Counted from the stretch's first letter, positions 27,726-38,600 are shown. The stretch is DNA of 64,000 bases from Chlamydiota bacterium (GCA_027451825.1 DAIDHZ010000008.1:1-64000); one strand, 5' to 3'. Notes: generated by a model from the letters alone, not told the origin. Numbers and translations are program-made.

Positions 27726-29288
27726 TTACTCTCTTTCTTCTCCCATCCGCGTGACGCGAAGAACTTCAGCGCCTGTCGTCGACCCTTCTAAAACCCACTC
27801 AACTCCGTTTTCAAACAAAGAGCGCATCCCTTGAGAAAGAGCCACTTTTCGAAGCTCTTCTGCATCTTGGCTTTTCAGCACTTGCGCTTTCATTTTAGAA
27901 GAAACGGTCATGAGCTCATAAAGAGCAAATCTTCCTTTGTACCCGGTCTCAAAACAAGAAGGACATCCGGATCCTCGATGCAAAACACCCCCAATCAAAC
28001 TCTCTCTTGAAATTCCAAGTTCTTTAAGCTCTTCATCGGAAGGGACATAACTCATTTTGCAAGAAGCGCAGATACGACGCACAAGACGCTGAGCCACAAC
28101 GCCAACGATCGAAGATGCTAAAAGATAAGGCTCAATTCCCATATCTGCAAGACGAGTCAGTGCAGATGGAGCATCATTGGTATGAAGAGTACTAAAAACA
28201 AGATGGCCTGTAAGAGATGCTTGAATCGCAATTTCTGCTGTTTCTCGATCTCTGATTTCACCAATCATGATCACATCCGGGTCTTGTCTTAAAATATGAC
28301 GCAAACCTTTCGCAAAAGTAAGATCAATTCGAGGATTCACATTCATCTGAGAAATGCCGGAGATTTTATACTCAACAGGATCTTCAACGGTAATGATATT
28401 CAAATCAGGTTCATTGATCTCGGAAATCGCGCTATAGAGAGTGGTTGTTTTTCCACTTCCTGTAGGGCCTGTCACTAACACAATCCCTTCCGGCCGATCA
28501 ATCAATTTACGGAATTCTTTAATGTGATACTCCCCCATTCCGATGCGATCCAGGCCTAAAACCACATTGCCTTTATCCAAAATACGAATGACAATCCGCT
28601 CTCCATGGACAATTGGTAAAGTACTCACACGAAAATCAATCTCTCTTCCTCCGTAGCGCAATTTAATTCTTCCGTCTTGAGGGAGTCTGTGCTCGGCAAT
28701 ATCCATTTTTGCCATCACCTTCAAACGAGTTAAAATCTGCGATTGATACTCACGAGGAGGAACATGTTTTTGCTGGAGCATTCCATCGATTCGATAACGA
28801 ATCGAAAGCCCTTCTTCCGTCGGCTCAAAATGAATATCGGATGAACCCTGTTGAATGGCATCCACCATCAACGTGTGGACCATTCGAATGACCGGATTTT
28901 CACTCGATTGTTCCAAAAGATCATAATCTTCTAAAGATTCGCTATCAGATCCTTTCTCTTTTTTATCGAGTTCAGAAAATAAACGCTTTGTCTCTTCTTC
29001 TTTTTGATGATAACAACGCTCAATGGCCGATTCAATGATCGCAAGCGGTGAAAAAACAACAGTCACAGGCTTTTTCAAAACAAGCCGAAGCTCAGAAATC
29101 GCCTCGAAATCAAAAGGATCTGCCATTGCAACGACAACGCCGGAAGCTCTTTCTTCAATAGGCAATATCTTTTTTTGTTTTGCAAAAAGATAAGGAATTA
29201 AAGCCACACGATCTTTAACAAAACTAAATTCTTGAATCTCTTCAAAAACCGCAATTCCAAGCTTTTCTAAAGCAGATCGATCATTCAT
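27726..29288 (-). CDS. gspE: Type II secretion ATPase GspE
   Basis: The 520-residue motor ATPase carries an N-terminal GspE-N domain and the catalytic core. Motifs are GPTGSGKTTTLYS (Walker A, about residue 272), the Asp box VEDPVEY, DPDVIMIGEIRDRETAE (Walker B) and the His box GHLVFSTLHTND. A zinc-binding tetracysteine (CASC ... CPSC) is also present. All expected residues are intact. It is flanked by gspD and gspF within a few nt. Confidence 0.97.
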   Translation of the reverse strand: MNDRSALEKLGIAVFEEIQEFSFVKDRVALIPYLFAKQKKILPIEERASGVVVAMADPFDFEAISELRLVLKKPVTVVFSPLAIIESAIERCYHQKEEETKRLFSELDKKEKGSDSESLEDYDLLEQSSENPVIRMVHTLMVDAIQQGSSDIHFEPTEEGLSIRYRIDGMLQQKHVPPREYQSQILTRLKVMAKMDIAEHRLPQDGRIKLRYGGREIDFRVSTLPIVHGERIVIRILDKGNVVLGLDRIGMGEYHIKEFRKLIDRPEGIVLVTGPTGSGKTTTLYSAISEINEPDLNIITVEDPVEYKISGISQMNVNPRIDLTFAKGLRHILRQDPDVIMIGEIRDRETAEIAIQASLTGHLVFSTLHTNDAPSALTRLADMGIEPYLLASSIVGVVAQRLVRRICASCKMSYVPSDEELKELGISRESLIGGVLHRGSGCPSCFETGYKGRFALYELMTVSSKMKAQVLKSQDAEELRKVALSQGMRSLFENGVEWVLEGSTTGAEVLRVTRMGEERE

Positions 29289-29291
29289 AAA

Positions 29292-31595
29292 TCAATACAT
29301 ATCAAACAAAGTTTTCAAACTATGATCAAACATTCTCTTTCTTTCTTCTTGTTTCGCTGCATCCAAACAGGCCAAAAATTCCGGAACATCTCCGGCTCTT
29401 TTTTGATATTCTGTATTGCGGATACGGCGTAAATCCTCAACCGGATCCCGAATAATATGAGGCGTAATGAAAATAAACATTTCGGTACTAATATCTTTGG
29501 CTTTCGCAGCTCCAAATAATTTCCCAATTCCCGGCAAATCTCCTAAAAATGGAATTTTCTCACGGCTATCTTCTTCAATTTTTCGAAGAAGACCGCCTAA
29601 GATCACCGTTTCTCCGTCGGCCACGCACACTTCATTTTCAATATGACGTCTTGTCACAGGAGGGCGATCATTAAAGGTCAGCTTTGTTGTATCAAATTCA
29701 ATATTGGTTGAAAGAGAGACAAACCCAGACTGATCCGAATCATCGCATTCAGCCATATGAATCGTTGGTGTTAAAACAATGGTAATCCCATATTGAGCTC
29801 GCGTAAATGACTGTTCAATTAAAGTGCCCGATTGTGTCTGTATCGGGAAAGCTCCATTATTGATCGAAATCTCTTCAACAACAGAAACGGTGGCCGGAGT
29901 TTGGTTAATGGCAAGCACGGTTGGATTGGCGTTAATCCGCACATCTTCTTGAGCTAATAAAAAATTATACTTAATATCCATAGCCGGCCATTTACCGCTT
30001 GGACGACTGAAGATATAACTCAAAACTCCCTTATTCATGCCCAATTCATTCGTATCAAAAGAAACCGCATTTTCTTTTTTCCCGCTCGAATTCGTTCCGA
30101 ATTGAAGCAAATTAAAGCCCACCTCTTTTCGATCTGTGAGCTTCTTTTCTACAAGAAGCACATCCAGCTGGACCATCCGTTTCGGCACATCCATTTTTTT
30201 CAAAAGGGATTTAATTTTAGGAAGCTCTTCTCTTCGAACCACCATCAAAATCGACGTTGTTTTTGTATCAACAATAAAATTCCCAAAATTCATCTTTTGC
30301 GATTTACTAATCGTTCCCGGCTGAACAAATGGAGGATTTGCCGGCAACACCGGGCTAAAAACCGTGTTTTGCCCTGGGAATAAAGGAGCTGGACTTGGCT
30401 CTGAAGAGAGCTGAGGCGCAGGCGTTGTTTGAGGAGGAGGCTGCAAGGAAGTGGTTGATGCCGCAGCGTCTCCTTTTTTCTCAAAACCGGAGCCTACCAA
30501 TGAATCGTAAACCTTTTCTAAAACAGCTGCGATATCTTCCGGATTGCTATGTTTACAAGAATACCAATAAATGACTTTTTCTCCCGGATCTTCAAGCTGC
30601 AATTCCAAATCCGCCAAAATCTTTTCACCTCTTGCCACTGTTTCATTTTCACCAATCAACACAAGTCCTTGAGGTAAAATCAAAAAAGAAAGTTCATCCG
30701 CGCCAACTCCATTAAAATTAGGGCGCGCTTTAGAAACCGGATCGGAAAAAAAAGTTTTTAATATTTTTTCAGCCTCTTGAATATTCATCTTTGAAAGACG
30801 AACCAATCGAACCACTTTCCCTTGCTCTTTTTCCCAAACAGCATGATAAAGTCCAAGAAGCTTTTCGACTGTTTCTCGAGATCCTATCAAGATCACTTTC
30901 GAGCCAATTGCCTGAATCGTCGTCTGTTTTGCGTCTGAAAATTTTTCAAAAAAGGCCTGTAGAGATTTTAATTGTTCGCTCGGAGCCGACAAAACAAAAA
31001 AGAGTCTTGAAGAAGGAGAAAAAAGAGAAAGGTCTTCTTCTTTGGCAACGATTCCTTCGATAGCGCAAGGATCCAATTTCAAAATATAAAGCTGCTTTGC
31101 AAAAGAATTGATCTTTTTAACACCAACTCCATTGTGAGAAAGGATCATCTCAATCATTTCTCCCCAGGAAGTTCTTGGAAGCGGAATGCTCGAAAAAAGA
31201 CTGATCTTCATCGCGCTAAGTTCTTGAGGGATGATATAAAGATACTCTGCAGCTCCATATTCCATAATGAGCTGAGAAAGCGTTGTCTCTCCTACATCCC
31301 AAAGAGCATAAAGATCTTCGGAAGAAGATTCTTTCGTAGAAGCTTTACGCCAATTTTCTTCAAGGCTCCATATATTTTGCTTCAGTCGGCGAACTTCTTC
31401 CAAAAGCTCTCGATATAGGGCTTCATCACTCTCTTCTTTTGAGAGCGTTAATGCTTTTGCAAACTTCTCTTTTAACTCATCTTGCAAAACACTCAGCGTT
31501 TGATTGTATTCTATAGCTCCTTCAGGGTCTACAGATGCGAGTAAATGCGCTTGTCCAAAAATCAATCCTAAAAAGAAAAAATAATACCTCTTCAT
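29292..31595 (-). CDS. gspD: Type II secretion outer-membrane secretin GspD
   Basis: The 767-residue precursor has a signal peptide (MKRYYFFFLGLIFGQAHLLA). It has N-domains, a Pro/Ser/Thr-rich linker (about 370-410) and the secretin core: QLDVLLVEKKLTDRKEVGF, the INANPTVLAINQTPA gate region, ADGETVILGGL and VPFLGDLPGIGKLFG. It forms the multimeric outer-membrane channel. The start at 31595 has GGGAA just upstream and overlaps the preceding stop by 4 nt (ATGA); the frame is open 11 codons further. Confidence 0.95.
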   Translation of the reverse strand: MKRYYFFFLGLIFGQAHLLASVDPEGAIEYNQTLSVLQDELKEKFAKALTLSKEESDEALYRELLEEVRRLKQNIWSLEENWRKASTKESSSEDLYALWDVGETTLSQLIMEYGAAEYLYIIPQELSAMKISLFSSIPLPRTSWGEMIEMILSHNGVGVKKINSFAKQLYILKLDPCAIEGIVAKEEDLSLFSPSSRLFFVLSAPSEQLKSLQAFFEKFSDAKQTTIQAIGSKVILIGSRETVEKLLGLYHAVWEKEQGKVVRLVRLSKMNIQEAEKILKTFFSDPVSKARPNFNGVGADELSFLILPQGLVLIGENETVARGEKILADLELQLEDPGEKVIYWYSCKHSNPEDIAAVLEKVYDSLVGSGFEKKGDAAASTTSLQPPPQTTPAPQLSSEPSPAPLFPGQNTVFSPVLPANPPFVQPGTISKSQKMNFGNFIVDTKTTSILMVVRREELPKIKSLLKKMDVPKRMVQLDVLLVEKKLTDRKEVGFNLLQFGTNSSGKKENAVSFDTNELGMNKGVLSYIFSRPSGKWPAMDIKYNFLLAQEDVRINANPTVLAINQTPATVSVVEEISINNGAFPIQTQSGTLIEQSFTRAQYGITIVLTPTIHMAECDDSDQSGFVSLSTNIEFDTTKLTFNDRPPVTRRHIENEVCVADGETVILGGLLRKIEEDSREKIPFLGDLPGIGKLFGAAKAKDISTEMFIFITPHIIRDPVEDLRRIRNTEYQKRAGDVPEFLACLDAAKQEERKRMFDHSLKTLFDMY

Positions 31596-32722
31596 TTTCG
31601 TTCCCGATTCAATCCCTTTACATCCCACTCCATACTCACCATTTGAGAATGGTTCGTATTAAACAAAGAAGTGGCAACTCGTTTATGTCCGCTTTTCGTA
31701 TCTACCCGTTCAAAAATCAACAATTCCCCTCGTAACTGACCTTGTAAATAGGCCTGTTTTTCTTGAGATCGCAAAATCTTCCAGCGATGATCCGCACCTT
31801 TCATCACCCAATCTCCAACATGAACAATCATGCACTGTTTTTCCAACATGCAGCTTAGCTGTTTTTCAGAACGGACCCTCAAAGAAGTTAAAAAATTTTC
31901 CGTCTTCAAAGAAAAGGCCTCTTCTTTCACAGGGACCAAAAAACGATAATAGCCGCCTTCTCGATCCCAACCTTCCAATACCATCTCTTTTGCAGATGAA
32001 ACACCGACGCGCGCTACATCACTTTGCAAATTGACAACATCACTCTGAACCCATCGATCATTTTCCCAAACAAGAAGATCCCCCTCTTTCAATTTGAAAA
32101 GTTCTTTACCTACTTCAAATAAGTAAACATCCTCTTGAAGTCTCGCTAAAACCAAATCCCTTCCTAAGTAATTCGCATTCAAAACAAAACTAAAAGAATT
32201 TTGATCCACTTTTTTTGAAAAGGGGATCTCTTCTTTTTTCAAAATCCACGACCCGACCAAATGTTTTTCATCTTGTAAATCCACCACAAATGACTTCACC
32301 GAAACACGTCCATCAGACAAAGCTTCCAAATCCAACCAAAACGGACCTTCTTTCTCAGAAAATTGCAATCCATTTTCATAACAAAGATCAATCCGCGCCG
32401 GCAAAAAAACCGGTTTCAAAGCCCCATTTTTTTTCAATCGCACGAAATAATCACAGCTCCCATCTTGCATTGCAGGATGCTTTCGATGAATCAACAACTC
32501 GATCTCCCCTTCCACGTTTGGGGAGGAAATCTCAAGGGGATCTTGTTTTAATCCCAAAGAAAAAGAAACCCAATTTTTTTCAGGGAAAAGTTTGATTTTC
32601 CAATGACTTAAAGAAAACAAATCGTCTCCTAAACCAAACCAAATAAAAAAAGAGAAGATCCCAAACAAAATACTGAGGAGAAAAAATGAGAATCGAAATA
32701 TTTTTTTCTGATTCGAAAACAT
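31592..32722 (-). CDS. Membrane-anchored protein at the head of the T2SS operon
   Basis: The 376-residue protein has one N-terminal membrane segment (about residues 8-30) and a periplasmic beta-rich region with no recognised domain. It overlaps gspD by 4 nt and occupies the place of gspC in classical type II systems. Chlamydia also encodes an unassigned protein just before gspD. A GspC-like linking role between platform and secretin is plausible from position only; no HR or PDZ domain is recognised. Confidence 0.7.
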   Translation of the reverse strand: MFSNQKKIFRFSFFLLSILFGIFSFFIWFGLGDDLFSLSHWKIKLFPEKNWVSFSLGLKQDPLEISSPNVEGEIELLIHRKHPAMQDGSCDYFVRLKKNGALKPVFLPARIDLCYENGLQFSEKEGPFWLDLEALSDGRVSVKSFVVDLQDEKHLVGSWILKKEEIPFSKKVDQNSFSFVLNANYLGRDLVLARLQEDVYLFEVGKELFKLKEGDLLVWENDRWVQSDVVNLQSDVARVGVSSAKEMVLEGWDREGGYYRFLVPVKEEAFSLKTENFLTSLRVRSEKQLSCMLEKQCMIVHVGDWVMKGADHRWKILRSQEKQAYLQGQLRGELLIFERVDTKSGHKRVATSLFNTNHSQMVSMEWDVKGLNRERK

Positions 32723-32880
32723 GTTCTTCTAAATTTCGGGCCCAAACCTAAAGAGTGTAAAAGAAGCAAAGAGAAAAGGGCAAGGAGAAAGAGAATGTTT
32801 TTAAGAGAGATTTTAGAAGAAGTCTTTCATTGAGAAAAGACTAAACCCAAACTCTGCGTCCTCTCTGAACTCTGTATAAA

Positions 32881-33062
32881 GAGCCAATTGCAAAACTCAT
32901 TTCCCCGTTAAAATCGCCCTTTTGTGGCCATTTAAGTTCACTCTCCTTACCCAACCCACCAGGGGTTGGGTTCGTCGAAGTGAATTGGGCAAGCTTGCTT
33001 GCCCTCTTAACTGACCCCAAAATCATCGATTTTCCCGGGCAAAGCAGTTTTGCAATTGGCTC
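32881..33062. repeat. Palindromic element B, copy 2 (182 bp)
   Basis: This copy is nearly identical to that at 26214, in the same orientation. It is flanked on both sides by TAAA, a second 4-bp target duplication. It fills most of the gap between the T2SS operon start and the small membrane protein gene. The rest of the gap (32723-32880) shows only purine-rich sequence with no gene. Confidence 0.9.
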
Positions 33063-33143
33063 TAAATACTTCACGAGAATTTCCAACTCTTGCAATTAAA
33101 TGAAAAACTCAATAAATGTAAAATAAACCACTCAAGAGAAACT

Positions 33144-33554
33144 ATGGATAAAGATAAATTCACTCAAAAAATTAAAGAAGGCATCTCTATGCAAGAGATC
33201 GAAAACTTCGTCAAAACAAACACAATGGCAATCTTCAGCATCGTCGCTGTTTTTGTCGCGATGATCTCGAGCAACTTCCACTTCTTTACCGGCTCTACGT
33301 TCTCCCTCTTATCTTTAAGCATCGGCGCCATCGTCACTGTAATTTTCCCAGTGTCTTTAGAAAAATTTTTAAAGATGATCTTTCACTTCACTTCAAATCA
33401 AGAAAAAACAACGCAAATGGTTTTAGGCGGAATTAAAATCTTAATAGGCCTATTTCTACCTTTTGTCTATTTCGCATTTTTAGGAATTATGGCAGGAAGT
33501 TCTTACCACTATTACATTCGACATGGACAAATCGTCGAAGCAAACAAAAAATAA
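33144..33554 (+). CDS. Small membrane protein of unknown function
   Basis: The predicted protein has 136 residues. A charged N-terminus (MDKDKFTQKIKEGISMQEIE) is followed by three hydrophobic segments (about 30-50, 55-75 and 100-125). No family is recognised. The ATG at 33144 follows AAGAGAA. The frame is open to 33090, but that part borders repeat sequence. It converges on the 239-residue gene 10 bp away. Confidence 0.6.
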   Translation: MDKDKFTQKIKEGISMQEIENFVKTNTMAIFSIVAVFVAMISSNFHFFTGSTFSLLSLSIGAIVTVIFPVSLEKFLKMIFHFTSNQEKTTQMVLGGIKILIGLFLPFVYFAFLGIMAGSSYHYYIRHGQIVEANKK

Positions 33555-33564
33555 TAAAATAATA

Positions 33565-34284
33565 TCACTCTGCTTGAGAAAGAAGCTGCTTTTTTCTTTC
33601 TGCAATATACTCAGAAAAACTCACTTCTTTCTCACAAAGACCTTCAAATACTTGAGAGCCCAACTCTTCATTTCCACTTAAGAAAGTCTCAAGCTCTTCC
33701 CAGGCCGCCTTCTCTCCATGTCGATTATGGAGCTCTTTTTGAAGACACGCAATCCGAAGTAAATTATGCGCAAAGAGATAAGAGCCTCCTTCCGGATAAT
33801 CTCCCACTTTGTGAGAAAAATTAGACTGTCCTTTCATTTCCTCTTTTAAAGCCACCGAACGTTGTAAAGCATCCTGATAAGAGCCTTGTTCAATCAACAA
33901 AGAAGTCTCTCCATAAGCTGCATGGAAAGGAACATCCTCTTTTAAAGACTCTAAAGAATGATGCGCAAATAAAAGAGCCTCCGAAATAGATCCCTTTTCA
34001 AAAAGCTTTTGCGCAATGGCTGCTGCATATTTTCTTTCCAAAGAAGGAACTTTTTTCAAAGCCTTTCGCATTTCCAAATAAGAAGCCTCATCACCCGAAG
34101 AGATCCATTTCGTAAAAGATTCTTGAGCAGCAACATATGTTTCTGAAGTAGGACGCGTCTGGAAATAAATAATCAAGACTAAAACACCGGCAACAAAAGA
34201 GCTAAAAGAAAGAACCCATCGTCGATTTTCAAGTCCTAAAAAAGAAAACTTCCCATCAAAATAAGGAGAAAGCTTCTCTGCCAT
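33565..34284 (-). CDS. Membrane-anchored helical-repeat protein
   Basis: The 239-residue protein has one membrane segment (about 26-43, LSFSSFVAGVLVLIIYF) and then TPR-like helices (AAAIAQKLFEKGSISEALL, YGETSLLIEQGSYQDALQ). The layout (short cytoplasmic tail, one helix, periplasmic TPRs) resembles YfgM-type accessory proteins, but this is only a topological likeness. It starts 36 nt after the GT4 gene on the same strand. Confidence 0.6.
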   Translation of the reverse strand: MAEKLSPYFDGKFSFLGLENRRWVLSFSSFVAGVLVLIIYFQTRPTSETYVAAQESFTKWISSGDEASYLEMRKALKKVPSLERKYAAAIAQKLFEKGSISEALLFAHHSLESLKEDVPFHAAYGETSLLIEQGSYQDALQRSVALKEEMKGQSNFSHKVGDYPEGGSYLFAHNLLRIACLQKELHNRHGEKAAWEELETFLSGNEELGSQVFEGLCEKEVSFSEYIAERKKQLLSQAE

Positions 34285-34320
34285 AATAGCCCCTTTGTAA
34301 GGACCAAAGTATATCGAAGC

Positions 34321-35421
34321 CTAATTTTTTAAGAAAGCACTCTCGTAAACTTCTTCCATTTGATCAGCGGTCGTTTGAAAAGTAAACCTCTCCAAAACAA
34401 GCTTTTTTGCTTCGCTCCCAAACTTTTGTCTCTCATCCGGATGATCTCTCAAATACAAAACACTATCTGCAACTTCCTTGGGAGAAAAAATAGGCACCTG
34501 CAGTCCCGTTTTCTGATGGATACACACCTCATTCAGCCCTCCTGTTGGAGTCGCAACCAGAGGTCTTTCCAAATAAGCCGCCTGCAAAATCGCTTGAGAC
34601 ACTCCCTCATGAGCCGTACTCAAAAGAGTAAAAACATCCAAGGCCTTGATTGCAAAAAAAGGATCTTCTAGATGTCCCGTAAAGGATACGATCCCATCCA
34701 AATTCAAATCTTTTGCTTTTTGACGATATGTCTCTATATGACCGCCACCAATAATCACCCATCGAATCTCTTCATTTCGAAGAAGATCTGCAGCCTTTAA
34801 AAGATCACCAATCCCCTTCCAAGACCGCATAAAACAGGCAGTCCCTACCAAAAAATCTTTTTGCTTAAATCCAAGAGATTCTCGAAATAAAGTCACTTTC
34901 TTTGAATCGACTTGAATTTTGTCCGGATGAACTCCGGTAGGAATCGATCTACAGAGAGAAGGATTCTTTCTTGATTGCTCCACAATCGTAGGCACAATAG
35001 CTGCGCATGTCGTCACCACTCGGTCAGCTAGCTTTCCATAAAGAAAGTAAGAATTCCATCCCGGTTTAATCGGCGTCGATAAATGACGCGTGCGCACCAC
35101 ACGGGCTCCAAATAAACGAGCCGCAATGCCCCCAATCCAGCTATCTAACGAAGAATGGGTATTCACAATATCAATCCGATGTTTTGATAAAATTCTCAAA
35201 AGTTGAAAAAGGGTCAAAAGCCAATAGGGCTTTTTAAAGTTCATTTCATACACTACAAAACCCTCTTTTCTTGCTTGATCTACCAAAAGACCTTTCTTCA
35301 TGACGGCAAACACGACGACATGCCCTCGAAGGCGCATTGCAACCGCCTCTTTCAAAATCCGCATCTCTTGACCGCCCCAGCCAGAAGATGCCTCCAAATG
35401 CAAAATACGTAAGCTTTTCAT
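34321..35421 (-). CDS. GT4-family glycosyltransferase
   Basis: The 366-residue enzyme has a two-Rossmann (GT-B) fold without a signal peptide, so it is cytoplasmic. Seen are the N-terminal LHLEASSGWGGQEMRIL glycine loop, IDIVNTHSSLDSWIGG, the C-domain start LVGTACFMRSWKGIGDLLKA and the nucleotide-sugar EX7E region (STAHEGVSQAILQAAYLERP). It transfers sugar from an activated nucleotide donor to an envelope acceptor; donor and acceptor are unknown. It is followed by the helical-repeat membrane protein gene. Confidence 0.9.
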   Translation of the reverse strand: MKSLRILHLEASSGWGGQEMRILKEAVAMRLRGHVVVFAVMKKGLLVDQARKEGFVVYEMNFKKPYWLLTLFQLLRILSKHRIDIVNTHSSLDSWIGGIAARLFGARVVRTRHLSTPIKPGWNSYFLYGKLADRVVTTCAAIVPTIVEQSRKNPSLCRSIPTGVHPDKIQVDSKKVTLFRESLGFKQKDFLVGTACFMRSWKGIGDLLKAADLLRNEEIRWVIIGGGHIETYRQKAKDLNLDGIVSFTGHLEDPFFAIKALDVFTLLSTAHEGVSQAILQAAYLERPLVATPTGGLNEVCIHQKTGLQVPIFSPKEVADSVLYLRDHPDERQKFGSEAKKLVLERFTFQTTADQMEEVYESAFLKN

Positions 35422-35496
35422 AGAGAACCTCGATCAAAAACGATCTTTATTTTATAGAAAATCATCTCAGACTTCGAGCTCTCTTTTTTATTTTTT

Positions 35497-35627
35497 ACCA
35501 CAGAGATCGGAACACAGAGGTTAAGAGAAAAGGGGGCGAAATAACAAGCTAAACATAGCAAAATATTTCCTTGCATTTTTTCAAAGCGCCCTTTTCTCCT
35601 GACCTCTGTGGTTCCGATCTCTATGGT
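35497..35627. repeat. 131-bp inverted repeat (family F)
   Basis: The left arm ACCACAGAGATCGGAACAC and the right arm ending CCGATCTCTATGGT pair over about 38 bp, including AGAGAAAAGGG/CCCTTTTCTC. A further single arm (ACCACAGAGATC on the minus strand) occurs at 35694-35705, where it encodes the last residues of PutA. Related sequence lies at 10547-10642. It is non-coding. Confidence 0.75.
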
Positions 35628-35685
35628 TGATTTTTTGAGTGCATACAGAAGATCCTGCTCCAAGCGAAACTTTATACACAATTAT

Positions 35686-38600
35686 CTATAGATCTCTGTG
35701 GTTTTTATTTCGCAAGCCCAAATTCCCATAGCGATGATAATCCATACTGATTGCAACCTCTCTCACGTAATGAAGAAGCTCGAATTCGCCACTCAATAAC
35801 ACCTTGTCATCAGCAATATGGGTATTCGATTCTAAAGCCATTCGATATAGATCTAAAGGAGCTTTTTGAAGGCATCGGACAGTCTTCCAAGCACCTTCAC
35901 GCACCCTTTCATAAAACACCTCTTGAGACTCTTCGATCATTCGACAAAGATCGAAAGAATCAAACATATGACGCTTCTCATGCTCAGGATCAAAGCTAAT
36001 TTCTAGATCAACACCACAAATCAATGCAGCGCTACAAGCTAAAAGAGCGTCCAGCATATTATGACTTACGGCATCAATCCGAAGCACCATTTTTTTACGA
36101 GGCACATATTTTAAATCGTTATCTTGCCCTAAAACATTGGATTCATCTTTTGGATCTTTCCATTGCTCCCACACATAAGCATAATTAGAGGATGCGACAA
36201 ACCAAGAACTGACATCTTCTTTCGACAAATCTAACCGATTTAAAATTGGAGTAAGGCGATTTGCAACATCAGGAATTGGAGCTGTTTTTGTTGGCATTTC
36301 TTTTTGTGCTACGTGAACAAATTCTTTCAAATAATGAGGGCCGCCCACTTTAAGTCCACGACCAAAACTACTTAACTTGGTTCCGCCAAAAGGCTGTCTA
36401 CGAACAATGGCACCTGTGATGGCCCGATTGATATAAAGATTTCCTGCTTCGATCCCATCCAACCACTCTTTTTGCTCTCTTTCATCTAAGCTGAAAAGTC
36501 CTGAAGTAAGTCCATAAGGAACGCTATTTGCCAAGAAAATCGCATGGGAAAGATCTCTTGCTTTCATAACAGACAAAACAGGGCCAAAAAACTCCGTCAC
36601 ATGAGTGAAACTATGAGGCTGCACATTCATTTTGATTCCAGGCGACCAAAGACATGGATTTTCAGAATCAATACCGAAACAACTTGAAGAATCGGTTTTT
36701 GGCAGCGTCGGCTTTACCTCCAAATTCGCACACTCACTCGTGCCTTGCCTCTCGGCAATAGTCTCTCGTTCCGTGTACAAATTTGAAGGAGCCTCCTTGC
36801 CAAACTCCCGATTCTTCAAGTTGTTTCGGTATACTCGAGGCTCTAAAAGCCAGCTTTCATGAGGCTCTAAACTTGTAAGAGCTCTTTTTAAAACACCTTT
36901 TGGAGGATGTATCAAAGGACTTATTTTCGTTTTCAAATCAAAGGGGCTTCCTACTTTTAAACTTTGAGCCGCCACTTTCAACTGATGGATAAAATGAGCA
37001 TCTTCATACACCTCTTTTTCCAAAATCAACAAAGAGCAAGCAGAGCATTTTTGTCCTGCATGACCAAATGCGGAATGGAGGATCTCTTTAATCGCAAGGT
37101 CTCGATCCGCCATTGCAGTCACAATGATCGCATTTTTACCTCCTGTTTCTGCAGAAAGATCAAGATCGGGTCTCATTTTCAAAAATTTTTGCGCTGTTTC
37201 AGTTCCTCCCGTTAAAATCACACTATCTACTCTTGGATCTGCAATGAGCTTTGCCCCCACCTCTTCCCCGGAGCAAGGAATAAACTGCAAAATTTCTTTC
37301 GAAACTCCACACTCCCAAATCAACTGACATAAAACCCATCCAACGAGAACTGTATCCGATGCAGGCTTGAATAAAACGGCGTTTCCACTCACCAAAGCAG
37401 CTAAAATTCCACTTGCAGCAATCGCGCACGGGAAATTCCAAGGAGGAGTGACAAGGACAGTTCCTTTTGGCTTAAAGATCACGTCTTCTGAAAACGCAAG
37501 CATCTCTCTTGCATAGTATTCTGCAAAATCGATCGCTTCGGAAACTTCCGCATCCGCCTCGCTGACAATTTTGCCCCCATCCAGCATCATGGCACCGATG
37601 AGATCAGATCTTTTCTCTCGAAACTTTTGAGCAATTCTAGATAATATCAAAGATCGCTCTTGAACAGGCACACTTTGCCATTTCTTTTGAGCTGTTTTCG
37701 ATGCATCCAAAGCAAGGTCAATCGCATTGGAGCGCGCTCTGGCATACCGAATGAATGTTTTTCCTCCTTGCGAAGGATTTTGCAACTCTCCGTCTTCATT
37801 GTCATAAAATTCCTTTCCCGCCACCACAAAAGGAATCAAACCCCATTTCTTTTGATTCCAAAGATGCGCTATTTCTTGAGCCCAAACTTGATTCTCAGGC
37901 AAAGAGAAATCGGTATCCGGCTCGTTTTCAAAAGGCGAGCTTAAAGAGCCAATTGCGAAAGGCATTTGTCGATTCTGATCACGACGAACCCCCGCAAATA
38001 CTGAATCAACATGCTCGCAGCTTTTCACAAACAAATCTTTTTGAGTCTCCCAAGCAACGCTTCCCACTTTGAGTCCAAATGCAGCTCTTAAAAAGTTTTC
38101 AGGACCTGTATTTTCATCCAAACGACGAATCAAATAGGCGATGGCATATTGAAATTCAGATTTCAAAGCAATGGGACAATAAAGAAGGATATCTTTTGAA
38201 AGCTCTTGCACAACCTTTCTCATCGAATCGGCCATCCCTTCCAGCATTTCAAATCCAACACTTTCTTCCACCTCATTTTCCAAGCGAAGAATCATTCCAA
38301 AAGCAAGATCAAATAAATTGTGGCTCGCAATCCCTAAACGAACAGCTCTCGCATTCTCTTTTTGACACCCATAAAGCACCATTTTCTTGTAATTGGCATC
38401 TACATCCAGCTTACAAGGATAAGGAGCCATCTTCCACCCTCTCAAAGAAGCCTCAACCTGCTCCATCGCTAAATTGGCACCTTTAACAATGCGAATTTTA
38501 ATCGGAGAGCCCCCTCTCTGAACTCTTTTTTTTGCCCACTCCGTGAGCTCTTTCTGAACCAGGTGACTATCCGGCAAATACGCTTGCAAAACAATCCCGG

